DNA from: Cytospora piceicola | Lineage: Eukaryota > Ascomycota > Sordariomycetes > Diaporthales > Cytosporaceae | Direction of reading: 5' to 3' | Length of the DNA: 64,000 bases | Assembly: GCA_023375675.1 (NCBI GenBank) | Contig: JALQBC010000004.1 | Span: 248,001 to 312,000, forward strand | In this document: one piece after another, positions 33,476 through 44,863 of the stretch | Position numbering within the stretch: the stretch's first letter is position 1 | Layout: every line of letters begins with the position of its first letter | The notes under the pieces: generated by a model | Told to the model about the DNA's origin: nothing | Database searches by the model: none | The model's input: only the letters and a program-made list of their open reading frames with translations | Made by a program: the position numbers and the translations under genes

Positions 33476-34543
33476 ATGGCAACCACCGAAGCGCCTGCGG
33501 CCCAGGTCGCCCCGGGCACCACCGTCCGCATCGGCACCCGGCGGTCCGCCCTGGCGCTGAAGCAGGTCGAGATCGTCGTGGCCGCGCTCTCGCAGACGCA
33601 CCCGCACATCAACTTCGAGACCGTCACCGTGTCCGTCATGGGCGACCGCGACAAGACGACCCCGCTGCCCAACCTCGGCAAGGGCCTCTGGACCTCGGAG
33701 CTCGAGGCCATGCTGACCAGCTCCCCGCCCGAGCTCGACATGATCGTGCACTCGCTCAAGGACATGCCCACGACCCTGCCCGACGGCTGCGTGCTGGGCT
33801 GCGTCACGAAGCGGGAGGACCCCAGGGACGTCGTCGTGTTCCCGGCCCGCCACGAGGGCAGGTACGAGAAGCTGGCGGACCTGCCCGCGGGCGCGGTCGT
33901 GGGCACGAGCAGCATCCGGAGGGCGGCGCAGCTGCGGAGCAAATACCCCGGGCTGGTGTTCAAGGACATACGTGGCAACATCGACACGCGGGTGCGGAAG
34001 TGCGACGACGAGAGCCTGGGCTACGACGCTACCATACTCGCGGCGGCGGGACTGCTGCGCACAGGCGTGGGACACAGGATAGGCCAGTTCCTGGATAGCT
34101 CCAGCGAGGGCGGCGGTATGCTCCACGCGGTCGGCCAGGGCGCACTAGGTATTGAGACGCGGAAAGGAGATGCGACCACATTGGGGCTGTTGAAGCCCGT
34201 GTTGGATCTGGAGACGATGCTAGCTACCGAGGCGGAGAGAAGTATTATGAGGACGCTCGAGGGCGGCTGCAGCGTGCCAATCGGCGTTGAGTCGCACTGG
34301 GTCCCCGGCAAAGATGGAGTGGGCAAGGAGTTGAGGCTGAAGTCGATTGTCGTCAGCATCGATGGCTCAGACGAGGCCAACGTGGAGATCACAGAGGCGG
34401 TGTCGGATCTCGAGGCCGCTGATGCACTAGGAAAGAAGGCTGCGCAGATTCTTGTCGAGAGGGGTGCCGCCAGGATTCTCGGGACTATCAACCCTACACG
34501 TTCGGAGCCACATGAGATCCCAGCTGCTGCGACTACCACATGA
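33476..34543 (+). CDS. HEM3: Porphobilinogen deaminase (hydroxymethylbilane synthase)
   Basis: Single exon, 355 aa. It joins four porphobilinogen units into hydroxymethylbilane in heme synthesis. Family marks: IGTRRSALALKQ near residue 18, DKTTPLPNLGKGLWTSELE, IVHSLKDMPTTLP, VGTSSIRRAAQL, and the cofactor loop LEGGCSVPIG with the dipyrromethane-binding Cys at residue 265. The N-terminus is short with no clear presequence, in line with a cytosolic enzyme. The gene is GC-rich in its first two thirds, which creates long shadow frames on both strands. It converges with the glycine cleavage H gene 245 bases downstream. Confidence 0.95.
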   Translation: MATTEAPAAQVAPGTTVRIGTRRSALALKQVEIVVAALSQTHPHINFETVTVSVMGDRDKTTPLPNLGKGLWTSELEAMLTSSPPELDMIVHSLKDMPTTLPDGCVLGCVTKREDPRDVVVFPARHEGRYEKLADLPAGAVVGTSSIRRAAQLRSKYPGLVFKDIRGNIDTRVRKCDDESLGYDATILAAAGLLRTGVGHRIGQFLDSSSEGGGMLHAVGQGALGIETRKGDATTLGLLKPVLDLETMLATEAERSIMRTLEGGCSVPIGVESHWVPGKDGVGKELRLKSIVVSIDGSDEANVEITEAVSDLEAADALGKKAAQILVERGAARILGTINPTRSEPHEIPAAATTT

Positions 34544-34788
34544 TGAGGGAAGGCCTGGTTGTGCCACACATCGTATTGCACAGAGACGTAGACGTCTTGC
34601 CCCCTTTGCTTTATCGCATATTGCCAGCAAGCGAGCCCAATGGCATGTAATACAAGTCATAGAGTCCAGCAAGTCTTGCCAACTCAAAACGCCACCTTTG
34701 TGCAATGTTAAATCAGGTGTTGTTGCTCTCTCAGGTTGAACTGGTATCCGTGACCTCTCCTTCCTACAGGCATTCCTTGCCACACTCT

Positions 34789-35474
34789 TTAGTGGTCGCC
34801 CTCCGAAGCCGTGAACGACTTGTACTCCTCAGCACTCAACAGGCCTTCCAGATCCTTGACGCCCTCCTCGTCCACGGTCACCTTGGCAATCCAGCCGCCA
34901 CCGGCGCTGTCGTCCTCGGGCACCTTGTTGATGGTGCCGGGCTTCTCCTCAAGAGCCTCGTTGATGTGTGTGATCTTGCAGCTGATGGGCGCGTTGATGT
35001 CGGCCGCGGACTTGACCGACTCGACGGCACCGATGGCGTCGCCCGCCTTGACCTCCTTGCCCTCCTCGGGGAGCTCCACGTAGACGACGTCACCGAGCGC
35101 CTCGGCGGCGTACTCGGAGATGCCAATGACACCAGTCTTGTTGTCGGCGGCCAGGTCAATCCACTCGTGGTCCTTGGTGTATTTCCTTACGGGGTCTAGT
35201 ACATGGGGAGACGTGTTAGAAGCTGGTCACTGCTGGCTCTGAGGGTTTTGTTTTCTTGGATCAAGAAGGTGGTAGAGAGAGAGAGTGTGTGTGTTTTGGT
35301 GTATCGAGGTCCGGCCTCGGCCGTGGAGGGGTTAAAGGTGATCATACTGATAGCTGTCGCGGAGAAAGCTCTGGCTGCGCTGAATCTGGGAGCAGGGCGG
35401 ACGACGGTGGTCTGACGGAAGGCCGAGAGGGCGGACGGCCTTGCGACCCGCATGCAGCGTGCGACTGAAGACAT
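34789..35474 (-). CDS. GCV3: Glycine cleavage system H protein, mitochondrial
   Basis: Two exons, 35474-35348 and 35195-34789, with a 152-bp intron (GTATGA donor, CTAG acceptor); 177 aa. The first exon is an Arg/Ala/Ser-rich presequence (SSVARCMRVARPSALSAFRQ). The second begins RKYTKDHEWI and holds the lipoyl domain with the modified lysine in GAVESVKSAAD (about Lys104). H protein carries the aminomethyl group between the P, T and L subunits when glycine is broken down in mitochondria. The frame extends upstream of 35474 only through a TTG, so the ATG there is the start. Confidence 0.94.
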
Positions 35475-37938
35475 GGCTAATAACAATGTGGTGAACCTGG
35501 GGCAGAGAGGAGAGGAATAGGGAAAAGAGAGAAAAGCTGACGCTGGGGAGCTCGGCGGACGATTAAGTTATCTTGGCCAGCGACGTAGGCCGGGTCCTGA
35601 TTGCATTCAGCAACGCTACGGTAATTGGTGTTAGGTAAGGCTGACAGTTTCCCTAACCCTGTGACTGACTCGAAAGATATCGAATCTATATAGTCTTACA
35701 CGAAAGCCATAGTAATAATAGTAATCCGTAGTGGTGCTGGTATTTACTGCCCATAGCAGCTATTCTACTATCGATATCAAAAACCAATTGATCATTTGAA
35801 GACATCCCAATTGGAACATGTTTAGTCCGTATCTGGCTGGCTGGCCATCAGTCTATTTTAATCGAAGAGGACCGAGCTCTATGAAAGCCAGCTTGGACGC
35901 TATGTCGGCTCGAGCCGGTCGGTTTCGAGCAGGAATGATATTTGGTGGCATTTGAAAGTAGTGTGGTTCTCAGCTTGGTGTTGTGTAAGGGATCCGTATA
36001 GACTGCCAACATGGAAATGAAGTTTTCGGAAATGCCGTTGTAGGGGTTTATTTGTAGGGGGTTATCTTCAGATCCCAGTACAGTTTAGGCTGCTTGAGCT
36101 CCAGCCTTGAGGGGGCATCCAGGCCCGCGGGCAACCTTGTGGACAAAAGCTGCACCTATCAACTTATCACCCAAGTAGGTACTCAAGTAGGTATGCGCCT
36201 GGGCCATCTCGATGATGACGGTGGCTTGGCTTCTCGTTGGATATTCCCCCTATTTAGGCCTGTCGGGCTATTCAGGACTGTCAGGCGTGACTGCTGGCCC
36301 CATTCCATAGCAAAGTAGCCTAAGGTTCTAGGTAGCTGGAGTCCAACTCTCTGTTGTATAGATAAGATATGAGATAGGTACTCTCATGTCAGGCTCTCGC
36401 CAGTCAAATGGTTGCAGTACAGTTTGTTTTAAACATTTGCAACGCGTCGACTTCGTGCCTTAGCTCGTCACGCTACACACTAAACAGTATCTGTGGCTGT
36501 CCTACTGGGTAGAGCCAGCCTTGGAACCCCTCAGTGGAGATAGACCAGGCTACAGCCCTGTTATTGGGTGCATACTTAAGTACATAGTGAGCTTCCAGTT
36601 TATGGAGACCCACAACACACCCAATATTAACTGCCCCGGTGCCCAGCAAATGGATACTTTGGGTCAGTGAGGCGGTCGCAAGTGTTAGATGTTGACTTGG
36701 AGCTCCAAAGTTGCACCTATCAGACCCCAGCCAAGCCCAGCTGGCCACCCTGATCACCCTGGTCACCACCATGTTGTTACCACCTGATCATCCCCCACCC
36801 CGACTGCCTGACTGCCTGACTACCAAAACGGCTACCGATTTAGCCTCCCACCAAGTCGGTACTGTCCTAACAGATACTCCGTTGTTTGGTTCCTGGATTC
36901 CCATCCCGTCTGCCCGTCAAGCGCCCCCGTCCTCCGGTTGGGACAAGATCAACGAAAACCAAAAAGCTCACACGAGTTGCAGTCTTGACAAGTGCCCACT
37001 TTGGCTGCTCCACGATCTTCTGTCATCGCCCTGGCTTCGTTTCGCATGATCATCAGCAGCAGCAGCAACAACAAGCTTGTGTCGGTAGATCGCAGTCCAT
37101 CCCAGCATCCAGATCCAAGCAGCACAGCAGCCCTGGAGCACACCCCAGCTGGTGAGTGACTTTGACCTTTGGGCGCTCTGCACCTGGGCAGACTTGCAGA
37201 CTACAGACTGCAGCCTTCTTTTCTCCTTCCATCTCCATCTCCTACTCATGCAATGCCCACGACCCCTGGTTACATGTACTCATACTACCACCTCAACTCC
37301 GTAGACGGGAAACCCTTGTCTGACTTTCACATCCCACGCTACACGCTACAACCCGACCAACCGAACCCGCGACCTTAAACCTCCATCTTTCCAAGGTTGC
37401 CCTTGATTCTCTGTTATTCCTCACTCGACGACAACAATACGCACCATACCGTAGCAGCTGAACCTCGTTCCTGAAGGTTGGCACACCCGTCCGTCCGTTC
37501 GTTCGTTCTACTGTCATCTTTGCATTCACTACATACATACAACCATACATCAATATCCCTTCAATGAAGCCTTCGGGATAAGGCATCCTCTCCCTCTACC
37601 CCCTTGGACCCCTCAGTCTCCTCCCGCAATCCATCCCATCCCGATCCCATCCCGGATACCACCCTTTTCCACTCCCGCGGCTGTTCCCACCGCCGCACAT
37701 CAACACCGTCAACCTGGGTCAGTTTCAACCGGTCGCATCTCTTCCGCCTTCCCGAAACAAAACAAACCAAAACAGCGCCCTTCCCAGATGCAACTTCCCG
37801 AGCAAATTTATCAGGCTGTCTCACTTCAATGTTCCCTTCTTCCCTCCTTCATCGTCACTAACTGGGGTCTATCGTCTCACAGATTCCTCGACACTATCCG
37901 CGGGGTCTCCGGCCCAGATCTACGAGGCTACGGACATT
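35475..37938. other. Long divergent intergenic region
   Basis: About 2.5 kb between divergent genes. No gene seen. The part from about 37.2 kb is pyrimidine-rich and lacks long frames, as expected for a long 5' leader of the GTPase gene. Short CAG/CAA runs lie near 37052. Confidence 0.5.
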
Positions 37939-38984
37939 ATGGACGACCACGCGCCTGTAGGAGTCCAAGAGGACAATACCCTCGGTGGCATCGACGGCTC
38001 CCCAATGATGGTAGTAGAAAACCCCTTCGAGAACAGCGCCTCCCGTCACCGCAAGTCGCAATCCTTCGACGCAGCTATGGCCGACATCTCCCCCCACCAC
38101 GCCGACGATATGGATCCTTCCGCACAATACGCGACATCCGGCTTCCCCCAGAACGTCCAAGCAGGCACCAACATCTCCAGGCCGCCCTCACAGCTATCCA
38201 GTCAGAGCTACCCGGATCGCGGGGTCGGCAGCGCAGCGGGTACATCATCGGAGCAGGGCGCCGCGAACGGCCGAAACCATGTCGTAATAAAAGTCGGAAT
38301 GGTCGGTGACGCGCAGATCGGCAAGACGTCTCTGATGGTCAAGTACGTCGAGGGAAGCTGGGATGAGGATTATATCCAGACGTTGGGCGTCAACTTCATG
38401 GAGAAGACCATCAGCATTCGAAATACCGAGATCACCTTCAGCATCTGGGATCTGGGCGGCCAGCGCGAGTTTGTCAACATGTTGCCGCTGGTCTGCAACG
38501 ACGCCGTCGCCATTCTCTTCATGTTTGACCTGACACGCAAGAGCACGCTCAACAGCATCAAGGAGTGGTACCGCCAAGGGAGGGGCTTCAACAAGACGGC
38601 GATCCCCATTCTGGTCGGCACCAAGTATGACCACTTTGTGAACTTCCCGCGCGAGGATCAGGAGGAGATATCAAACCAGGTACGGGATTTCCCTTGCGCG
38701 GCAAACAGGGATTTTGGAGAAGACGATGCTGACTCATGGTATATAGGCACGTCGGTTCGCAAAAGCGATGCGCGCTGCTCTGATCTTCAGTAGTACCAGC
38801 CACAGCATCAACGTTCAGAAGGTCCGTTGCATCCTTTTATTCCGATCTTGGCCTTGGCCTCGAGTTGCTTACTAAAAGCCTGCAGATCTTCAAGATCGTC
38901 CTGTCCAAAGCTTTCGACCTGAAGTGCACGATACCCGAGATCGAGAACGTTGGCGAGCCTCTTCTCCTGTACCAAAACTGCTAA
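37939..38984 (+). CDS. SPG1: Spg1/Tem1-type septation GTPase
   Basis: Three exons, 37939-38679, 38747-38821 and 38886-38984; 304 aa, all introns phase 0. After a ~110-residue low-complexity N-terminus rich in Ser, Gln and Asp comes a Ras-like domain: [20 protein letters not shown] (P-loop), [10 protein letters not shown] (switch I), WDLGGQREF (switch II, with Gly-Gly-Gln), and GTKYDHF, where most Ras proteins have NKxD. The end (EPLLLYQNC) lacks a CaaX box. GTKYD and WDLGGQ are marks of the Spg1/Tem1 group, which triggers the septation initiation/mitotic exit network at the spindle pole. The long N-terminal extension is usual in filamentous fungi and absent in the fission yeast protein. Confidence 0.92.
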
Positions 38985-40515
38985 GCAGCATACGCTAAGC
39001 TAGCATGGTTAATCCATGTGACTGCCAGCTGCCCTTGCTGCCTTTCGGCACAGTCGAGTAGGATCAATTAACGGCAGTACCCGAACATTGAAGTGACCCA
39101 GCAGCAAGGCCCGAAAACCTGGATGCAAGGCCGGAATATTGAGATCCGACCACAAGCCGGAAGAAGTGTCCCCGGACATGAACATGAGGCTCGATGCCTT
39201 GATCATACCATCATACTACCGGAGGCAACCGGTTCAGAAAGCGTCTTACCAACCCGAAGTTCAGGTCTACATACGAGACCCACTATCCTACACTCCCTAC
39301 GTTTCGTGGAGGAGCAAAGTGGGAATTACAGGGAAGACATGTACGAGAGCGACGAAAAAAAAAGGACGTACTACCGCGGAAAAGAGCGTACGCAGTATAC
39401 GAGGGCGTGCGAACAAGGGCTGCGATTCTATCTACGCTGTCAGAGGCCCGAGGACAACTTGATTCACACACAAAGCATCGGGGTTATGTTCGGTACACCG
39501 GACGGAAACTGGACTTTTGATTTTTCTGGTCTGCTTTTATCTCTTTTTCATGTTCATTCTTTCTTCTGTTGTTATTTGTTTACTGCGATTTGGTCGTTCA
39601 GGCGTGGTAACGGCGAGGAGAAGCAGAGACAATGTCCAAACGAGGCATATCTGCGAGGGTTTTACATGGTTGCGCCCGACTACTACTACTACTACTACTA
39701 TTACTACTTACTTACTACCTAGGCCCTAGTCTCTACTGTAATCTCCTATTCCCACCATCCACCATCACCACAACGAACCCTGAGGGTCTAGCTGGGACCC
39801 ACTGCTTGCCCGAATTCCCAGGAAGGAAAGGGGGGGGGCGGGGGCGGGAGAAGAGACACTGGCCAGCCATTTGTCTATCAAATGTCAGATTAGAAATCAA
39901 CCTAGATCAGACCGCAGTCTACGGAATTTGAAATGCCCATTGAAAGAGAAACAAGGATCCAACAGACCGCTTCGTCTGTCGCGGCCCCTAGGATAAGCCA
40001 ACTAAGTAGAGATGACAAACTGGATCGCCTATGGCGAACAGGTACTCGTGCTTTTCAAGCAGTAGTTGCGCGATGTCTAACCATCAGAAGCTTTCCTCAA
40101 GAGCGCCGGAAGTACTTGAGGTAGCCAAGACCGGCCCCCAAACACCATGATGACGGTGTTCAGGAAGTCGGAATAAAACATGTCACAGCATATCCAGAGC
40201 GTTCGAGGATTGATCAAAATATGGGACTTGTCGCGGTTTGGTTCCGATATTACGACTGTCGGGAGATTCTAATATTAATGGTGGTAGTCTTAGGTGTGTG
40301 ATAATTATTTCTGCTGATAACAGACTGCGGTCTAGGTGGCCCTGCCCAGCCTTTTATGCCCAAAGAAGAGCCGTGAACGAAACAGATGAATGAATGAACA
40401 ATCCATATATTCCTCAATTGTTGATGCTCCATCCAACCATTACCTTCGTTACTCATTCATCAGCTTCCCCATGCCATCGGTTGATACCATTGAAGTCAGT
40501 GCCAACAAGACGCAC
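38985..40515. other. Intergenic with a triplet microsatellite
   Basis: No gene supported; a 209-codon frame at 39093-39722 runs through the microsatellite and has no domain features. Confidence 0.5.
39679..39718 (+). repeat. Imperfect (TAC)n microsatellite
   Basis: About thirteen TAC/TTAC units in a row. Confidence 0.85.
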
Positions 40516-43225
40516 TCATATCTGAGGCTGAGCCTCGGTGGACAGTGTCTGCTGCAGATAAGTAGGCTGAACCTCAGGTAAGGTATTGCCTGTCGTTGCC
40601 TGTCTCCCAAAGATCCTCTCCCAGATGCCCGGGGCAGCTTGTGCTGACGAAGCCGAATCAGTCAACAGAAGAAGAGTGATCAGAATGAGGAGAACAGAAC
40701 TCGCAAGAGCGCCCCTGCGCAGTACCAGACGTACCGGAAGCAGTGACGAGCCAGGTGCCAGGCAAGGCATTGGGGTGGGGTGACTTCGGGTAATGCGCGG
40801 TCTTTTTGGCGATTTCCTCATCGTCAACTGCATGAAGAGCGAGAACTCGGCCGGAAGGCGACACAATGCGTACATCCTGGCTGAGGTCATAGGGGCGTTT
40901 AGGCTGCGTCTTCGTGACGGGCTCGGTGGTCTGGAGGTCAAGCGCCTCAACTGTTTTAGCCGCTGCCGTGACTTTCTTGTCTGACTCGAGAGTGTGAGGA
41001 AGAGGCGACATGGCCCGCTTCTGGTCGATAGGGTCACCAAGCAGCTCATGGGACAACAATTGTCGTGACCCGGAGACGGCGGGGTCGTCCTGGAGGTATG
41101 GACCGGCAGCAACAGCTTTCAGGGGGATCAGGGCATCCGCCGAGTGACTGAACCCTCTTCGTGCCTGCTTGGATTGGACCACGTTGTCTTGCTCAAGGTT
41201 ATGAGCAACGGGCGCTTCTCCGGAGGTGACCTTTTGGCCCACAGATATCTTGTGTAGCACTTGGACAGCCTTAGAGACAACTATCGTGTCCTTTGGCAGA
41301 GAAGGGACACCGGCGCCGGAGGGAACCTGTATGATCGTTTGGCCGATTTCAAAAGGCTGGTCACCTTCACCTCCAACTTTCAGAACCTCGAGATTGCTCA
41401 CAGGTGGCCCTTCGCTGATGAGAATCAGAGGGACATTCTCTTGTATGCGCCTGGAATCTCCAGTGACTTTCGGTGACGAGGCTGCGACCTTGGCATCTTG
41501 CGCCGACAATTTGTCCTTGGACTTTGGGCTCCTTTTGAAGAGACCGCTGACTTTACCTTTTGCCTTCCCTAATCCTCCCTCGCCAGTCTTGCTTGCACCG
41601 GCGTGGAGCTCCGTGATAGCCTTTTCAGGCTTGATTTGCAGATCTTCAGCCGGAATAGGAGTCGGAACAGGGGGCAACTCTATGATGGTTGCTTCGTGAG
41701 GGACCGAATTCTCTGCCGGAACAGGACCCGGAGCAGGGATCAACTCCATAATGGTTGCTTCATCAGGAATCGGTTTCTCCGGCAGTGGCATATCTGCCAC
41801 CATGAAGCCTGTGAAAAGACCATCATAATTTGGCTTTCTGTTCTCCGGTAGTCCAGTGGGCTGTTCTGTTCCCTTCCCCTTGAACTTGCCCTTGACTTTC
41901 TGGACGGCAGAGCCTGCTGTGTGCTTTTTGGCTTCTGGGATATCTGGCATACTTGTTCTTTCCGGTACTGCCTCATTTGTGAGCACCGGCTTGGGAGCTT
42001 TGTGGTGCATTATCGACGGTGAGTGAACGGCATAGCCCTCCGAGTGCTTCTTGGCTTCTGGAATAGCTGGGACAGCTGGGACAGCTGGGACCACTGGGAC
42101 CACTGGGACCACTGGAACAACTGGAACCACTGGAACATCCGCTTTTTCTTGAGCTGCCTCGGTTGTTTGCACTGGCTTAGGAGACTTGTGTAAAATCGAA
42201 GGCAGATGGACGCCAGAGCTTGCCGTATGCTTCTTGGCTTCTGGGACCTCTGGGATTTCGGCTTCCTTATGTACTGCCTCATCCGTGTGTACCGGCTCGG
42301 CTGAAGAATGGTGCATTATCGACGGCAGGTGGGCAGCAAAACCTGCGGCGGGCTTCTTAGCCTCGGGGAAAATTGGGACAACTGGAACTTCTGGGGTAGC
42401 TGCTCTCTCCTGTACTGCCTTATTCGTGGGCACTGGCTTCGGCGAAGACTTGTGAATTACCGATGGCAGATGGAGGCCGGTGACTGCCGTATGATTTCTG
42501 GTTTCCGGGACAGGAACACCTGAGCCATCTCGGATGTCTGCGTTCTGTGCTACCTCATTCGTGGGCACCGGCTTGTGCGAAGACTTGTGCATAATTGACG
42601 GTAGATGGGTGGTATAGCCTGGTGTGGGCTTCTTGGATTTTGGGACATCTGTTTTTTCATGTCTTGCCTTATTTCTGTGCCCCGGCTTAGGACAGAATCT
42701 TCGCATTACCATCGGGACATGAGGTTTGTGTAATCGAAATTTCCGGTGAGCCTTGGCCGAATGGATGTTCTCGTGAGGACGACCAGTCACGGCACCAATG
42801 ATGCCATTGTCGGTGGCCATAAAGCCATGGAAGCTCGACGGTGCTGCTGCCACATCACCGTCGCGCTTTATAACTTCATCGTGGCTCCGGCTGGAGCTGG
42901 GGAGGGCTGCTAGAAAGCCGACAACCGGGATGCCGGATTGGTGCGCGCTGCTGCGCCCTCCACAATGAAGTGGGCATAAGCGTGTACATTCGCCTGGCTT
43001 TGGGCTGCTGGAGACGGCTTGGCGAAGAGCAGTCAGAGGGCTGTATGATTGAGCTTTGCTGCTGCTCGCTTCAACTTGTGCAGGATGGGAAAGTTGTGGG
43101 CTGTGTTGTAGGACGTCTGCCGATTGAAGAAGTTCTCCCAGAGCGACAGGCGGACCGGGATTGCTGTTGCCTTCAGTGCCTAGACCTGTCAACTGGTTCA
43201 GTCCGTGAATGGATTGGGAGGCCAT
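40516..43225 (-). CDS. Tandem-repeat protein of unknown function
   Basis: Two exons, 43225-40735 and 40643-40516; 872 aa. The 91-bp intron has a GTACGT donor, a long pyrimidine tract, a TTGACTGAT branch region and a CAG acceptor. Without it the frame ends early. There is no signal peptide or membrane helix. Residues about 165-440 contain six degenerate repeats of 38-60 residues built around HLPSIMHKS, KPVPTNEAV and PEVPEAKKHTAG. One repeat is expanded by a run of Val-Pro-Val. Then two copies of a PxPxEATIxEL unit follow, and basic Lys/Gly/Ser-rich stretches (KGKFKGKG, KAKGKVSGLFKR). Predicted mostly disordered. No family recognised. Confidence 0.6.
42066..42137 (-). repeat. Nine-base minisatellite inside the repeat protein
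   Basis: Eight copies of a nine-base unit (plus strand: gctgggaca, then actgggacc, then actggaaca variants), encoding Val-Pro-Val and Val-Pro-Ala triplets. Units differ in a gradient from one end to the other, as expected when a tract grows by local duplication. Confidence 0.85.
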
Positions 43226-43571
43226 TATGAGTGTGGGGATTAGAGAAAAGAGTTATACACGGCTATTGATGGACAGTGAAGAGATAGGTAGTAATAGGTT
43301 AGAAATGATGTGAGTAGTGGGATGGCTTCTCCAACACGACGTCCAGTCCGAGACGGGTAAAGAGAAGTGTGTTGACGGGTTCAAAGGGAAGCAGGAGGGC
43401 GCCGGCACGACCTCAAGGTGGATAATGCAATGATGACGAGGTTGTGCTTGAGGAGAAGTCATCGCCCGTAAGGTATTGAAAGTAATGGAAGTGGCATTTG
43501 GGCCTTGACAGGGCGTGGAAAGGGGGAAGACAACGCATTGATTTGAGGAAGGTGCAATTCGCAGTCCTCTC

Positions 43572-44336
43572 TCACCACCCACTCCGCAACCTTCCTGCGA
43601 AGAATTGCATTATCGGGAGCATCTCCTCTCGGTTTGAAGGCATGCTGCTGTCCATCTTTTGCCACTTGATGTCTCGTACATCGATAAATTCCCTCTTCAG
43701 AACGTCTATGGCGTCCTCGTCCACGGCGTCACAGGACTTGCCGCGACAAACCAACACTGGTGTCTTTGCTTTCGGTCTTCCGCTTATTGACGATATCATC
43801 GATGCCGGCAGGTCCCCTCCAATAGATACGACGCCCTTGAAAGGCTTAGAGGCCTCGGTTTCCCGGATCTTAGAAGCCAATCCCAAAGCGAGCGATCCAC
43901 CCTGCCCATAGCCGAAGAAGAGGATGTCGGAGAAGTCCCAGCCACATTGATTGACCAGAGTCCCCTTGATCAGCCTGTTCAAAATGAGATCCGCCGCTTT
44001 GCTGAAGCCCGGGTCGGCGTCCAGTCCGTCTGTGTGGGATGCCAGGTTGACATCATCTCCCCAGTGAAAGTTGCGAGTCGGGCCACTGTCAATGGGCGCT
44101 CCCAGCAGAGAAGGCGGCAGCGGACTGATCCCTCTCACCGAGATGGCCAGGACGCCCGGGAGGTTGACTTTGCGTGCGAAACTTGCGAAAGGTACCTCAG
44201 AGTCACCCAGACCATGGAACAAAATTAGGATGGCGGTCATGGACTCTGGAGGAGAGGGAAAGTGCAGAGACACATTTAGGTCTGGCGTCAAAGAAGCGAA
44301 GTCTTCGGCCTTTGGAATTCGAATGCCTGACACCAT
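43572..44336 (-). CDS. Acyl-protein thioesterase-like alpha/beta hydrolase lacking the catalytic serine
   Basis: Single exon, 254 aa from the ATG at 44336 (MVSGIRIPKAEDF); the frame is open 38 codons further up but without support. The fold matches the phospholipase/carboxylesterase group: ILILFHGLGDSEVPF with the oxyanion loop, DILFFGYGQGGSLALGLA at the nucleophile elbow, and PVLVCRGKSCDAVD. The elbow reads G-Y-G-Q-G where active members have G-x-S-x-G, so the nucleophile Ser is Gly. The usual GH motif near the C-terminus is also absent (KMDSSMPSNREEM). Either this is a non-enzymatic member or it uses another residue; the following Ser of QGGS is a candidate. Otherwise intact, so not a pseudogene. 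Confidence 0.75.
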   Translation of the reverse strand: MVSGIRIPKAEDFASLTPDLNVSLHFPSPPESMTAILILFHGLGDSEVPFASFARKVNLPGVLAISVRGISPLPPSLLGAPIDSGPTRNFHWGDDVNLASHTDGLDADPGFSKAADLILNRLIKGTLVNQCGWDFSDILFFGYGQGGSLALGLASKIRETEASKPFKGVVSIGGDLPASMISSISGRPKAKTPVLVCRGKSCDAVDEDAIDVLKREFIDVRDIKWQKMDSSMPSNREEMLPIMQFFAGRLRSGW

Positions 44337-44863
44337 TTTGAATTTTCTGCGATTGGCCGAACGGTAATGATGAAGACTGGTCACACTGTTTTGGATATCT
44401 TGGGAGTTGACACTGCACCAATGCAGGTGATGAGATGGAAAAGAAGTCATCTATTTTTGATGCTTGCAATATTGAACCCTAACCCTTGAGACGTCCTGCC
44501 TGGGCAACCCGGTGTTTGATTGATAGTAACATGTGCCAAATCATGGTAGACGTATCGTGTAGCTGCTTCACGTTCGTCACCTCTTCAAGCATAATGGATG
44601 TATCTTTATCAGCACATTTCAAGATACCAAGGCACCAAGTCAACCCTCCATACAATGCCATGGCATGGTCTGAATGGTTCGGATACGGTTTGAAGGCAAT
44701 TGCTGGGCACCAACTATTTGACTCAAAACCACTTCGGAGAGATCCTAGCATTCAGTATAACTCTACATACCTACTTAAAGTATCCTGCAGTATATCCAGT
44801 TGTCTCATCATCAGTTGGTAGTCTTCCGTATATCCAGGCACCAGTCATGTATCAACATGCCTT
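44337..44863. other. Short intergenic region
   Basis: No gene. A CATACCTACTTAAAGTATCC motif lies near 44765. Confidence 0.4.

Noticed and set aside
33149..34126. 325-aa minus-strand frame and other long frames
   Set aside because: Shadows of the GC-rich porphobilinogen deaminase gene.
39093..39722. 209-aa frame ending in poly-Tyr
   Set aside because: Runs through a (TAC)n microsatellite; no domain, signal or splice support.
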